DNA from: Polaribacter irgensii 23-P
Lineage (GTDB): Bacteria; Bacteroidota; Bacteroidia; Flavobacteriales; Flavobacteriaceae
Length of the DNA stretch: 64,000 nt
NCBI RefSeq assembly: GCF_000153225.1
Contig: NZ_CH724148.1
Span: 1,940,842 to 2,004,841 of the forward strand
Direction: 5' to 3'
This document shows, one piece after another, positions 27,359 through 36,636 of this stretch. The notes under the pieces were generated by a model. The model made no database searches, was not told the DNA's origin, and saw nothing but the letters and a program-made list of their open reading frames with translations. The position numbers were made by a program, and so were the translations under genes. Within the stretch, counting starts at the first letter, position 1, and each line of letters begins with the position of its first letter.

Positions 27359-28018
27359 TTAAATTATTACTCCATCTTTCATTGTTAACTTTCGATCCGC
27401 CATTTCGGCTAATGCTTCATTGTGCGTGACTAAAACAAAAGTTTGACCAAATTTATCGCGCAGCTGAAAAAACAATTTATGTAATTTTTTTGCAGATTCA
27501 CTGTCTAAGTTTCCACTAGGTTCATCTGCTAAAATCACAGAAGGATTGTTTATCAATGCCCGTGCAACTGCTACTCTTTGCTGTTCACCACCAGAAAGTT
27601 CACTTGGTTTGTGGTGGATTCGATGTGAAAGCCCCAAAAATTCTAAGATTTCTTTTGCCTTTATTTCCGTTTCTTTTTTTTGTTTTTTTCCAATAAAAGC
27701 GGGGATGCATACATTTTCAAGTGCCGTAAATTCTGGTAATAATTGATGAAATTGGAAAATAAAACCTATGTGCGTATTTCTAAAAGAAGAGAGTTCTTTG
27801 TCTGTTAAATTTTTAAGGGATTTTTCGTTTAACAAAAGCTCAAAATCATTGTTTTTTAGGGGTTTATCTAATGTTCCTAAGATTTGCAAAAGGGTTGTTT
27901 TTCCCGCTCCAGAAGGACCGACAATTGCTACGATTTCCCCTTTTTTAATGTGCAAATTGACACCTTTTAAGACCGCTACGTCCCCATAATGCTTGTGAAT
28001 ATTGTTGCAAACAATCAT
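27359..28018 (-). CDS. ABC transporter ATPase, LolD/MacB-like
   Basis: A 219-residue ATP-binding subunit. Walker A is GPSGAGKTT, the Q-loop lies in [17 protein letters not shown], the signature is [15 protein letters not shown], Walker B is [12 protein letters not shown], and the H-loop is VTHNEAL. The [16 protein letters not shown] and PSGNLD sequences are those of the LolD/FtsE/MacB class, usually lipoprotein release or mechanotransmission. The membrane partner (LolC/E-like) is not adjacent, so it must be encoded elsewhere. Confidence 0.92.
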   Translation of the reverse strand: MIVCNNIHKHYGDVAVLKGVNLHIKKGEIVAIVGPSGAGKTTLLQILGTLDKPLKNNDFELLLNEKSLKNLTDKELSSFRNTHIGFIFQFHQLLPEFTALENVCIPAFIGKKQKKETEIKAKEILEFLGLSHRIHHKPSELSGGEQQRVAVARALINNPSVILADEPSGNLDSESAKKLHKLFFQLRDKFGQTFVLVTHNEALAEMADRKLTMKDGVII

Positions 28019-28036
28019 ACCTTAATAATTTGTTCA

Positions 28037-28044
28037 CAAAAGTA
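28037..28044 (-). promoter_or_regulatory. -7 promoter box of the LolD-like gene
   Basis: Minus-strand TACTTTTG (TAnnTTTG), 18 nt upstream of the ATG at 28018. Confidence 0.5.
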
Positions 28045-28188
28045 TAAAAAAGAAAGCAGAAAGCCATAAACGCGCTTCTGATATCTCATAATAAATACTG
28101 TTTACAACATGGTTTTTATGGCAATGTAACCGATCAAATAGACAAACCTCAAATAAAATGTATCCTGATTTGTTTGATTAAATACCTC

Positions 28189-28217
28189 TTTGTTTTTTTT
28201 GTAAAAATTTAGATTTG
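28189..28217 (+). promoter_or_regulatory. Orphan consensus promoter
   Basis: TTTG (28189-28192), 17 nt, TAGATTTG (28210-28217). The match is as good as any in the window, but only a 29-codon frame follows. Confidence 0.5.
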
Positions 28218-29045
28218 CATTATAATTGGTGTTATGAACTTGAATGAAGCCGTCATATTGCATTTATTTTTAACAGCTATTGTTAAGATGTGTTCAAATA
28301 TGTTGTTCGTTAACGTACTCTAAACGTATGCGAAATTAAATTTTCAAAGTTTTGTTCGTCCATCTCAAAAGCCAATCGATCAATAAGGTCCTTTTATTTC
28401 TACATCTTAACCAATAGTAATTATTTTGATGCCTTTCCTAAAAGGCAGGTCAATAGAAATCTTCATTTTTATTTGAAGTTTTAGATCTTCTTATTTTCTT
28501 GTAATCTGAACAACGAGTTCATTCGGATGCTATCCATTATTATTTAAATGAATGCTAAAAAAAAAGGTTTGACTAAAATTATCTTTTATCGGGAACTATG
28601 ATGGAATATTTTCAGTAGTTGGATTGCGCATTTCTGCACAAATAACTTAGACGTAAGTTTGAAGCTATGAAAAAACCAATTTTCCGCAAGTAGGTCTAAA
28701 AAGAACAAAGTCAGATACTATTTTAATTTTGCGTCAAGCGTGTTATTTAGAAGGGCCTCAATTTTGGCTTGTTTTGGGACTCTTGTAATCGTTATTACCT
28801 TTCTTTTTCTATTTTTTTATCCGTAAAATGAATATTTACACAAGATTCAGACACTTATCAAAAGTGTTTTTTAGCATTTTTTTGTTGTTTGTAGGAGTAG
28901 AAATATTTTTTTTTGCAAATAATATAATCCGTAAAACATTGACTTACAGTATAAAGACGTTGCAATAACGAAAATATTAAAATTGCATATTGTTTTATGT
29001 CTCGCATAAAATATCTGAGCAGTTTTTCAATTTTTATAGGAATCA

Positions 29046-29078
29046 TTGCAGAAATTAGCTTCTGAATTTGTATTTTTG
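29046..29078 (+). promoter_or_regulatory. Promoter of sucC
   Basis: TTG (29046-29048), a 22-nt spacer and TATTTTTG (29071-29078), 23 nt before the sucC ATG. Confidence 0.65.
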
Positions 29079-29101
29079 GGCTGTTTTAAAACTTTTAGAG
29101 A

Positions 29102-30298
29102 ATGAATCTACACGAATATCAAGGAAAAGAAATATTAAGCAGTTTTGGTGTTAGAATACAACGCGGAATTGTGGCAAGTAATCATAAGGAAGCTGTAGAC
29201 GCAGCCAAACAATTAACTGCTGAAACTGGTACTGGATGGCACGTAATCAAAGCACAGGTGCATGCCGGTGGACGTGGAAAAGGCGGTGGTGTTAAATTGG
29301 CTAAAAATTTACAAGAGGTAGAAAGTATTGCCAACGATATTATTGGAATGATGTTGGTGACGCCTCAAACTTCGGCAGAGGGAAAGTTGGTAAATCAAGT
29401 GTTAGTTTGCGAAGATGTATACTATCCTGGAGATTCAGAGCCAGAGGAATATTACATGTCTGTTTTGCTAAACAGAGCTTCAGGAAAAAATATGATTATG
29501 TATTCTACCGAAGGTGGAATGGATATTGAAACAGTTGCAGAGGAAACACCCCACTTAATATTTACAGAAGAAGTAGATCCTTTATTAGGTTTAATGCCTT
29601 TTCAAGCGCGTAAAATAGCATTCAATTTAGGATTGTCTGGGACGGCTTTTAAAGAGATGACTAAATTTGTAACTGCGTTATATACTGCGTATATAAAATC
29701 AGATTCTGCAATGTTCGAAATCAATCCGGTTTTAAAAACGTCAGATGATAAAATAATGGCTGTGGATGCTAAAGTTTCTTTAGATGAAAATGCATTGTAC
29801 AGACACAGAGATTACGCAGCAATGCGCGATTTAAGAGAAGAAAATCCAATTGAGGTAGAAGCGAAAGCGGCAGGTTTAAACTACGTAGACTTAGATGGAA
29901 ACGTAGGTTGTATGGTAAACGGTGCTGGTTTGGCAATGGGAACAATGGATTTGATCAAAGAGTCTGGAGGAGAGCCTGCGAACTTTTTAGATGTTGGAGG
30001 TACCGCAGATGCACAGAGAGTTGAAATAGCTTTTGGTATTATCTTAAAAGATAAAAATGTGAAAGCCATTTTAGTAAATATTTTTGGGGGTATTGTTCGT
30101 TGTGATAGAGTTGCACAAGGTGTAGTAGATGCATACAAGAGTATGGGCGACAGAATCAATGTGCCTATTATTTGCAGATTACAAGGAACAAATGCGAAAG
30201 AAGCAAAGGAATTAATTGATAATTCTGGAATGAAAATTATTTCAGCAACAGAATTTCAAGAAGCTTCAGATAAAGTGCAAGCAGTTTTAGAAGCATAA
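29102..30298 (+). CDS. sucC: Succinyl-CoA synthetase beta subunit (ADP-forming)
   Basis: A 398-residue ATP-grasp subunit of the TCA-cycle enzyme that converts succinyl-CoA to succinate with nucleotide phosphorylation. Recognisable segments are MNLHEYQGKEIL at the N-terminus, KAQVHAGGRGKGGG (nucleotide-binding), FEINPVL and the CoA-ligase part with NFLDVGGTAD and VNIFGGIVRCD. Length is standard. The alpha subunit gene sucD is not adjacent; in many Bacteroidota the two genes are separated. A terminator follows 19 nt after the stop. Confidence 0.97.
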   Translation: MNLHEYQGKEILSSFGVRIQRGIVASNHKEAVDAAKQLTAETGTGWHVIKAQVHAGGRGKGGGVKLAKNLQEVESIANDIIGMMLVTPQTSAEGKLVNQVLVCEDVYYPGDSEPEEYYMSVLLNRASGKNMIMYSTEGGMDIETVAEETPHLIFTEEVDPLLGLMPFQARKIAFNLGLSGTAFKEMTKFVTALYTAYIKSDSAMFEINPVLKTSDDKIMAVDAKVSLDENALYRHRDYAAMRDLREENPIEVEAKAAGLNYVDLDGNVGCMVNGAGLAMGTMDLIKESGGEPANFLDVGGTADAQRVEIAFGIILKDKNVKAILVNIFGGIVRCDRVAQGVVDAYKSMGDRINVPIICRLQGTNAKEAKELIDNSGMKIISATEFQEASDKVQAVLEA

Positions 30299-30317
30299 TA
30301 TTTTAAGCATATGTATT

Positions 30318-30350
30318 AAAAAACGCCTCATGTATGTGAGGCGTTTTTTA
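30318..30350 (+). terminator. Bidirectional terminator between sucC and proA
   Basis: A 13-bp stem (30318-30330 with 30337-30349; core ACGCCTCA/TGAGGCGT) is flanked by A and T runs, so it can serve both the plus-strand sucC and the minus-strand proA. Confidence 0.85.
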
Positions 30351-30367
30351 TGTTTGTGTATTTTGCG

Positions 30368-31567
30368 TTAATCACGCACATGGCCTTCACCATAAATATA
30401 ATATTTATTGGTAACCAGTTTTTTTAATCCCAAAGGACCCCTGTGGTGTAATTTATCGGTACTAATAGCAAGTTCTGCTCCCACACCTAATTGTCCACCG
30501 TCCGTAAACCTAGTGGAGGCATTTTTATAGACTGCAGCGCAATCTACTTGTTGCATAAAGTCTGCAGCATTAGAGTTATTTGTGGTCATTATCGAGGCCG
30601 AATGGCCACCAGAATATAGGTTGATCATTTCAATAGCTTCTTCAAGTTCTGAAACCATACCGATGCAACATTTTAAAGCTAAAAATTCTTCAGACCAAAT
30701 TGTATTTTCAGCAATTAGGGTTTCTCCTGTTAAAACCGTTTGCACCTCTTTATCTACTAAAATAGCTACATTTTTCTCTTTCAAAACAGTGTGTAGTGCA
30801 ATTAGTTTTTCCTCTAGATTTGGTGTATTTTTATTGATTAGTATCTTATCTAATGCATTACAAGCAGAAATCTTAGCTGTTTTTGCATCGAGAATAACAG
30901 CGAGTGTTTGATTCCAATCTGCACTTTCGTCGATGTATAAAAAATTATTTCCTCTGCCGCTTATTAGAACTGCACATTTTGCGTGTTCTTTTACAAAATC
31001 TATCAAACGTTCCCCACCCCTTGGGACCACTAAATCTAATTGTTCTGTTGGGTTTTTTAAAAATGACTGCGTTTCTTTTCGATCCATCTGCAGTAATTTA
31101 ATATAATCGGAGGATATATTATTTTCAAGCAAGGCTTTGTGCCAAAAATCGACTAGTGTTTTATTGCTATAAATAGCTTCTTTACCACCTTTTAATAAAA
31201 TTCTGTTGTTTGATTTAAAAGCTAAAACTGCCGCTTCTACAGTCACATCTGGTCTCGATTCATAAATAATCATGATGGTTCCAAAGGGCACTGTTTTGTT
31301 GGTAACAATTAAGCCGTTTGCTAGTTTTTTATCACTAATAATCTGATTTACTGGATCTTCTTGTGCCTTTACTTCATTGATAGCAGTAATCATTCCGTCA
31401 ATTTTTTGATCGTTTAAAATTAAACGATCATACATGGCTTGATCTTCTTTTTGAAATGCGTCTAAGTCTTTTTTATTCGCCTCTAATAAAGGTGCTCGAT
31501 GTGTATCGAGAATTGTGATCATGCTTTGTAAAACATTATTTTTTACTTGAGTATTTAATAATTTCAT
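30368..31567 (-). CDS. proA: Gamma-glutamyl phosphate reductase
   Basis: A 399-residue aldehyde dehydrogenase-fold enzyme reducing glutamyl-5-phosphate to the semialdehyde, the second step of proline synthesis. The catalytic cysteine lies in SACNALDK, the NADPH-binding region around YESRPDVTVEAA, and LLKGGKEA is a nucleotide-loop segment. Also typical are VPRGGERLIDFV and the C-terminal HHRGPLGLKKL. It is the last gene of the proC-proB-proA run, 10 bp after proB. Confidence 0.97.
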   Translation of the reverse strand: MKLLNTQVKNNVLQSMITILDTHRAPLLEANKKDLDAFQKEDQAMYDRLILNDQKIDGMITAINEVKAQEDPVNQIISDKKLANGLIVTNKTVPFGTIMIIYESRPDVTVEAAVLAFKSNNRILLKGGKEAIYSNKTLVDFWHKALLENNISSDYIKLLQMDRKETQSFLKNPTEQLDLVVPRGGERLIDFVKEHAKCAVLISGRGNNFLYIDESADWNQTLAVILDAKTAKISACNALDKILINKNTPNLEEKLIALHTVLKEKNVAILVDKEVQTVLTGETLIAENTIWSEEFLALKCCIGMVSELEEAIEMINLYSGGHSASIMTTNNSNAADFMQQVDCAAVYKNASTRFTDGGQLGVGAELAISTDKLHHRGPLGLKKLVTNKYYIYGEGHVRD

Positions 31568-31577
31568 ACTATAAATT

Positions 31578-32348
31578 TTAAAGTGCCACTTTGGTACCTA
31601 CGGATTTTCCGTCGATAATGTCAATAATGGTATTGTCTCTTTTTCCGTTGGCAATATAAGTAGGGATATTGTTAGCAGCAGCCTCTTGGGCATGGTCTAA
31701 TTTAGACCCCATGCCACCGCGCCCTTCACCTGGTTTTTTATCACTGTCTTTAATATACTTATTTAAATCATCATTTGGATTCACATTGGTAATCAAATCG
31801 CTGTTATCAGAGTCTGGATGCCCTGAATACAAACCATCAATATCTGTTAAGATAATTAGTTTGTCAGCTTTCATTAATTGCGCGATTAAGCAAGCTAATT
31901 CGTCATTGTCTGAAAACATAGACATGGTTACAGAAACGGCATCGTCTTCATTGGCGATAGGTATGACTCCTTCTGCCAATAAACCTTCGCAACAATTGAT
32001 CATATTCTCTCGATGTACTCCTTCGCTAAAATCTCTTTTAGTTGGCAGTACTTGTGCGCATTTCATTCCATAATCATTGAAAATATTATAATAATGACGC
32101 ATCATTCTTGGCTGTCCAATAGCAGAATAGACTTGTCTTCTTTGGGTCTCATTTTCAATGATAGAGTCACCTAATACTTCTTTTCCAGCAATTACAGAGC
32201 CTGAGGAAACCAAAATACAGATAATCCCACGTTCATACAATTCTGCAACTTGTTTTACTAAACGTCTTAAAACAGGTCTAACAATTCTATTGTCCCTATT
32301 TGTCATTACGTTAGTTCCTACTTTGATTACAATTCTTTCTTTGTACAT
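31578..32348 (-). CDS. proB: Glutamate 5-kinase, short form without PUA domain
   Basis: A 256-residue amino acid kinase-fold enzyme phosphorylating glutamate in the first step of proline synthesis. IVIKVGTNVMTN is the phosphate-binding start, VSSGSVIAG a glycine-rich loop, FSDNDELA a substrate-binding loop and GRGGMGSKLDHA the ATP-contacting segment. The usual PUA domain (which would bring the protein to about 370 residues) is absent. In Escherichia coli a PUA-less enzyme remains active but shows altered Mg2+ dependence and weaker proline inhibition. The gene starts 1 bp after the proC stop. Confidence 0.95.
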   Translation of the reverse strand: MYKERIVIKVGTNVMTNRDNRIVRPVLRRLVKQVAELYERGIICILVSSGSVIAGKEVLGDSIIENETQRRQVYSAIGQPRMMRHYYNIFNDYGMKCAQVLPTKRDFSEGVHRENMINCCEGLLAEGVIPIANEDDAVSVTMSMFSDNDELACLIAQLMKADKLIILTDIDGLYSGHPDSDNSDLITNVNPNDDLNKYIKDSDKKPGEGRGGMGSKLDHAQEAAANNIPTYIANGKRDNTIIDIIDGKSVGTKVAL

Positions 32349-32349
32349 C

Positions 32350-33156
32350 TTAATTTTCTTTATCTAGTTCAACGGCCCTCTTAAAAGCTGCAAAAGCAGC
32401 ATCCTTAATTAATTCATTTACATTATTTCCTTCCATAGAATCTAATGCGGCTCTTGTTGTTCCTCCTTTGGAAGCCACTTTCTTTATCCATGAGTTGGGA
32501 GATAGGTTGGATTGATTAAAGAGTTCTATCGCTCCGGTAAATGTTTGACTCACTAAAACGGAAGAGTCGTTTTTTGAAAAGCCCATTTTTAGTGCAGCCT
32601 CCATCATACTTTGCATAAAATAAAACACATAGGCAGGGCCACTTCCAGAAATTCCTGTAGAGGCATCTATGAGGGTTTCACTGCTAACTTCCATCGATTT
32701 TCCCGTGGTGTCTAATAAGCTTTCAATCGTTAATTTCTCAATTCTTGATATTTCTGGAGAGGTTACATATGAAGTCAAACCTTTACCAATTTGAGCGGGC
32801 AGATTTGGCATTGCTCTCACAATCTTTTGAAGCCCTGAATATTTTTTAATGCTGTCAATATTGATACCTGCCATAATAGACACGATAATTTGACCGGGCT
32901 TTGTGAACGGTTTTAAATTTTTAAAGAGCTCTACTGCATGGTAAGGTTTTACAGCGATAAATATAATATCTGCTTTTGGCACACAATCTTCCAGGTCTTT
33001 AAAAGCGTCAAAGTGAGAGATTCCATTCAATTCCTCAAGTTTTTCCTCAGAGTTGTCTAAAATCATGATGTTTTTTTTCTTTAACAATTTTGATTTTGAC
33101 ATCCCTTGAGCATATGTAAGTCCCATGTTTCCTGCGCCAATTACTAAAATTTTCAT
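32350..33156 (-). CDS. proC: Pyrroline-5-carboxylate reductase
   Basis: A 268-residue Rossmann-fold enzyme for the last step of proline synthesis. The N-terminal VIGAGNMGLTYA is the NAD(P)H motif. FIAVKPYH and the C-terminal GISGSGPAYVFYFM and VASKGGTTRAAL match the family signature. It leads a three-gene operon containing the full pathway in the order proC, proB, proA. A conspicuous hairpin lies upstream (33207-33239). No TAnnTTTG box is evident before it. Confidence 0.96.
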   Translation of the reverse strand: MKILVIGAGNMGLTYAQGMSKSKLLKKKNIMILDNSEEKLEELNGISHFDAFKDLEDCVPKADIIFIAVKPYHAVELFKNLKPFTKPGQIIVSIMAGINIDSIKKYSGLQKIVRAMPNLPAQIGKGLTSYVTSPEISRIEKLTIESLLDTTGKSMEVSSETLIDASTGISGSGPAYVFYFMQSMMEAALKMGFSKNDSSVLVSQTFTGAIELFNQSNLSPNSWIKKVASKGGTTRAALDSMEGNNVNELIKDAAFAAFKRAVELDKEN

Positions 33157-33718
33157 TTTATTTTTATTAAGTATTATTAGTTTTTTTTTTTTTGCTACTG
33201 TATCAGTGACTATTTGATGCTTTTAGGATCAAATAGTCATGCTTCGGAACCCAAAAACTATACTCCCTAAACGGAAATAGCTTTTGTATAATAAATAGCG
33301 GTTTTCTTGAGGTATTCTTGGTGTTTTACACTCTTATAATAAATGTGTAAATTTTTTTTACATTTTTTTCTTTAAAAAATACCCTTTGCAAGGGTGAATA
33401 AGATTGGTGTAATTGCAGTCTTGTTTTTAATGATAATACACTGCAATTATATAGCTGAAAATATTTTTATAACAAGAAAGATTCTAATGACGGGAATACA
33501 TTTCTTATTAAGTCTCCTAGAATATAGGGTGAAGAGATATGAGTTTTTTTTGATTAATTTTTAGACTTTTTTGACAGAATCTAGAAATTAAAATTGAATA
33601 TTCTAAAGCTATGCAATTTATGTTTCCTTATTTTAAGGACAGGCAAAGATAGCTAAATGCAAGCGTTTAGCCAAGTAATGGCGAAGTTATTAATTCATCC
33701 CGCTATCAGCAAAGACTA
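33157..33718. other. 562-bp intergenic region between uvrB and proC
   Basis: No gene is supported. It carries the 12-bp inverted repeat upstream of proC and is otherwise AT-rich. Confidence 0.55.
33207..33239 (-). promoter_or_regulatory. Hairpin upstream of proC
   Basis: TGACTATTTGAT (33207-33218) and its exact inverse ATCAAATAGTCA (33228-33239) with a 9-nt loop lie 51 nt before the proC start. No T run follows on either strand, so it is not an ordinary terminator. It could be an operator or leader element of the proline operon. Confidence 0.5.
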
Positions 33719-35707
33719 TCAGACACTTTCTTTTAACAGCGCTATTTCGTCACGCAGCTTTGCAGCAACAACAAAATCTAATTCTTTAGCAGCAGCTTCC
33801 ATCTGCTTGCGCTTGTCTCGTATGCGTTTCTCTATTTCTTCTTTTGGCAAATATTGCAAGTCTTGCTCAGCAGCAACTTGCTTGGCATTGTCGTAGTGAT
33901 AGCTGGAAACGGCAGTTTTTGTGAGCGTGTCATCTATCTTTTTCTTTATTTGGGTAGGCACCATGTTGTTGGCCGTATTGTAAGCAATTTGTTTTTCTCT
34001 TCTTCGGTCTGTTTCATCAATTGTTTTTTGCATACTTTTTGTCATTTTATCAGCATATAAAATGGCCAAACCGTTTACATTTCTTGCTGCCCTTCCAATA
34101 GTCTGTGTCAGCGATTTTACATTTCTTAAAAAACCCTCTTTATCAGCGTCTAAAATTGCAACCAGGGAGACTTCTGGTAAATCTAAACCTTCGCGCAATA
34201 AATTTACTCCGATAAGAACATCAAAAAGGCCTTTTCGTAAATCCTGTAAAATTTCAACACGTTCTAGGGTATCTACATCTGAGTGTATATATCTACATCG
34301 AATATTTACCCTCGTAAGATATTTTGTCAACTCCTCTGCCATTCTTTTGGTGAGCGTGGTGACCAAAGTACGTTCGTCTTTTTCTATTCTAATTTGAATT
34401 TCTTCAATTAGGTCGTCTATTTGATTTAAACTTGGTCTTACTTCAATCATTGGATCTAATAATCCCGTAGGCCTTATAATTTGTTCTACAAATACACCCT
34501 CAGTTTTCTGAAGCTCATAATCTGCAGGAGTTGCAGAAACAAATATGGTTTGGTTTTGAATGGCTTCAAATTCTTCGAATTTCAAGGGCCTGTTGTCCAT
34601 TGCTGCTGGCAGACGAAAACCATAATCAACTAAATTTTCTTTTCTACTTCGATCACCACCATACATCGCATGTGTTTGAGGAACGGTCACATGACTTTCA
34701 TCTATAATCATTAAATAATCGTCAGGAAAGTAGTCTAACAGACAGAAAGGTCTGGTTCCTGGATCTCTTCCATCCAGGTATCTTGAATAGTTTTCAATTC
34801 CCGAACAATAGCCAAGTTCACGGATCATTTCTAAATCAAATTCCGTCCGTTCTTTGATTCTTTTGGCCTCTAAACTCCGTCCGATTTCTTCAAAGTATGC
34901 AACCTGCTTTACCATATCTTCTTGAATATGATGGATCGCATTTTGAAGCACATCAGGAGAGGTTACAAATAAATTGGCAGGATAAATACTCAATTCCTCA
35001 AAAGTATTTATAATGGCATTACTCTCTAAATCAAACAATTCGATTTCTTCAACTTCATCACCAAAAAAATGGATGCGATATCCGTTGTCACCATAGGATG
35101 GATAGATTGTAACGACGTCGCCTTTAACTTTAAAGGTTCCACTTTTTATTTCATGTTCTGTTCTAGAGTACAAGCTTTGTACCAATTGATGCAAAAATTT
35201 AGTTCTAGAAATTAATTGTCCAACTTGTACTGGAATTACGTTTTTCTTAAATTCTGTAGGGTTTCCAATTCCATACAGGCAGGAGACAGAAGCGATTACT
35301 AAGACATCTCTTCGTCCGGAGAGTAGGGAAGAAGTGGTGCTTAAACGAAGGCGTTCGATATCTTCATTAATAGATAAATCTTTTTCTATATAGGTTCCTG
35401 TAACTGGAATGTACGCTTCAGGCTGGTAATAATCATAATAGGAGACAAAATATTCCACAGCATTTTCAGGAAAAAACTGTTTGAATTCTGAATATAATTG
35501 TGCTGCTAAAGTTTTATTGTGGGCTAAAACTAGGGTAGGCTTTCTTACTTCTTGAATTACATTGGCAACTGTAAATGTTTTACCAGAGCCTGTTACTCCG
35601 AGTAATGTTTGAAATTTTTCACCAGTATTGATACCGTCCGAAAGTTCCTGAATTGCTTGTGGTTGGTCTCCTGTTGGAGAAAACTCTGACACTAATTTAA
35701 ATTCCAT
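33719..35707 (-). CDS. uvrB: UvrABC excinuclease subunit B
   Basis: This 662-residue helicase-like damage-verification subunit of nucleotide excision repair has every domain in order. Walker A is LLGVTGSGKTFTVAN, the beta-hairpin is in YYDYYQPEAYIP, the DEAD-like box is MIIDESHV, and motif VI is QTIGRAARN. The C-terminal UVR motif (about 625-660) has the EIEKRIRDKRKQMEAAA and DFVVAAKLRDEIA segments that contact UvrC. Length is standard. The TATTTTTG box lies only 4 nt before the ATG, so the transcript is probably leaderless. Transcribed alone. Confidence 0.98.
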   Translation of the reverse strand: MEFKLVSEFSPTGDQPQAIQELSDGINTGEKFQTLLGVTGSGKTFTVANVIQEVRKPTLVLAHNKTLAAQLYSEFKQFFPENAVEYFVSYYDYYQPEAYIPVTGTYIEKDLSINEDIERLRLSTTSSLLSGRRDVLVIASVSCLYGIGNPTEFKKNVIPVQVGQLISRTKFLHQLVQSLYSRTEHEIKSGTFKVKGDVVTIYPSYGDNGYRIHFFGDEVEEIELFDLESNAIINTFEELSIYPANLFVTSPDVLQNAIHHIQEDMVKQVAYFEEIGRSLEAKRIKERTEFDLEMIRELGYCSGIENYSRYLDGRDPGTRPFCLLDYFPDDYLMIIDESHVTVPQTHAMYGGDRSRKENLVDYGFRLPAAMDNRPLKFEEFEAIQNQTIFVSATPADYELQKTEGVFVEQIIRPTGLLDPMIEVRPSLNQIDDLIEEIQIRIEKDERTLVTTLTKRMAEELTKYLTRVNIRCRYIHSDVDTLERVEILQDLRKGLFDVLIGVNLLREGLDLPEVSLVAILDADKEGFLRNVKSLTQTIGRAARNVNGLAILYADKMTKSMQKTIDETDRRREKQIAYNTANNMVPTQIKKKIDDTLTKTAVSSYHYDNAKQVAAEQDLQYLPKEEIEKRIRDKRKQMEAAAKELDFVVAAKLRDEIALLKESV

Positions 35708-35711
35708 TTTG

Positions 35712-35719
35712 CAAAAATA
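35712..35719 (-). promoter_or_regulatory. -7 promoter box of uvrB, next to its start codon
   Basis: Minus-strand TATTTTTG (TAnnTTTG), then four bases and the ATG at 35707. The spacing suggests a leaderless transcript. Confidence 0.5.
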
Positions 35720-35803
35720 CGGATACTAATTGTAATTCTATTTTCTAAATAAACGAAAATAGTACTTTTCTTAAAGTTTATCATTAGTAGCGGGTACTAG
35801 TAA

Positions 35804-36347
35804 TTACTTTCTCAGTAAAGAGCGGTTTTTCGTTTTGTTTACGGATGGTTTTGAAGTATCTCTGTGGATTATATACTATTATACCAGTAATTGTCAGAAG
35901 GCATTATTTTACCATTGTAGGCGCCATCCCAGCCACTACTGAGTAATGCAATTTTTGAAACTAATTTATCATATCGATTGTAAATATGAATACTACTTTT
36001 CGAATAAAAGGTATACTCGCTCTTTTTATGACCCCAGTCTCATTTTCACCGTCTCTATTGGATGGAAAGAATCTTGGAGACTTTAGCGCAGATACTTGTA
36101 GGGTAGTATTCAGTTCGTGGTATATTCTTTTAAAAGGGGTGTCTTTAGAAAATAATAAGTTCTCATCTGAATCTGAAAAAGAGGAATAGCCTTCAATCGG
36201 TACTCGTTTTCGGTTTTTTCTAGCGGTTAGAGGATTTGTATTAAAATTTATTGAAGCTTTTCTACCAAAACACCAAACATTCGCTTCTTTTTAAGAATGC
36301 ATATGGAATGAAAAAAATAATAGTCCAAATAATATTAATTTTTTCAT
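35804..36347 (-). pseudogene. Decayed T9SS type B cargo protein gene
   Basis: Read on the minus strand from the ATG at 36347, the frame gives a signal peptide (MKKLILFGLLFFSFHMHS), then a TAA at 36291-36293 where CAA (Gln) is expected. It then continues in frame as KEANVWCFGRKASINFNTNP and YSSFSDSDENLLF. Later in the same frame comes PRFFPSNRDGENETGVIKR, a worn copy of the PxFFTPNGDGxNDTW start of the T9SS type B (CHU_C/TIGR04131) sorting domain. One missing T then shifts to IHIYNRYDKLVSKI and SGWDGAYNGKIMPSDNYWY. More stops follow, and a last frame ends in SLLRK-stop. The bulk of the parent protein between the two ends is deleted. Confidence 0.85.
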
Positions 36348-36636
36348 GTTTGGCCTACTTCCTTTTAAGTGTTCAATAAATTTAAAAAATGCGAAATATT
36401 TTTCTTTGATAGCGCACAGTCCTAATGAATATTTGGTGCTCAAAAGTTTTAATAATGTGTACTTCCTGAAATAGACAGCATTGCTAGTTTTGGATGCGCG
36501 AAAGATTTTTTTAAAAACTAGATCCGTAAAGTTTGGCCGTTATTTTCAAGTGCAAAAAAACAAAGCCTTTAAGTTTTGTGAGAAGAAAGTCAAAAAAAGT
36601 TAACACAACTTTTTTTAAATGATTGCACCACCCTAT

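Larger units (their letters stand above)
28019..29101. other. 1.08-kb gene-poor region with an orphan promoter
   Basis: I could not support a gene. A TTTG/TAnnTTTG promoter (28189-28217) points rightward into short interrupted frames. A 46-codon frame at 28828-28968 (ATG start, one hydrophobic segment, about residues 11-31) might be a small membrane protein or a remnant. The sucC promoter is at the right end. Confidence 0.5.

Noticed and set aside
28858..29046. 62-codon minus-strand frame in the lolD-sucC gap
   Set aside because: Overlaps the sucC promoter and a plus-strand hydrophobic frame; no support.
31669..32073. 134-codon frame opposite proB
   Set aside because: Antisense to a well-supported gene; no recognisable motif.
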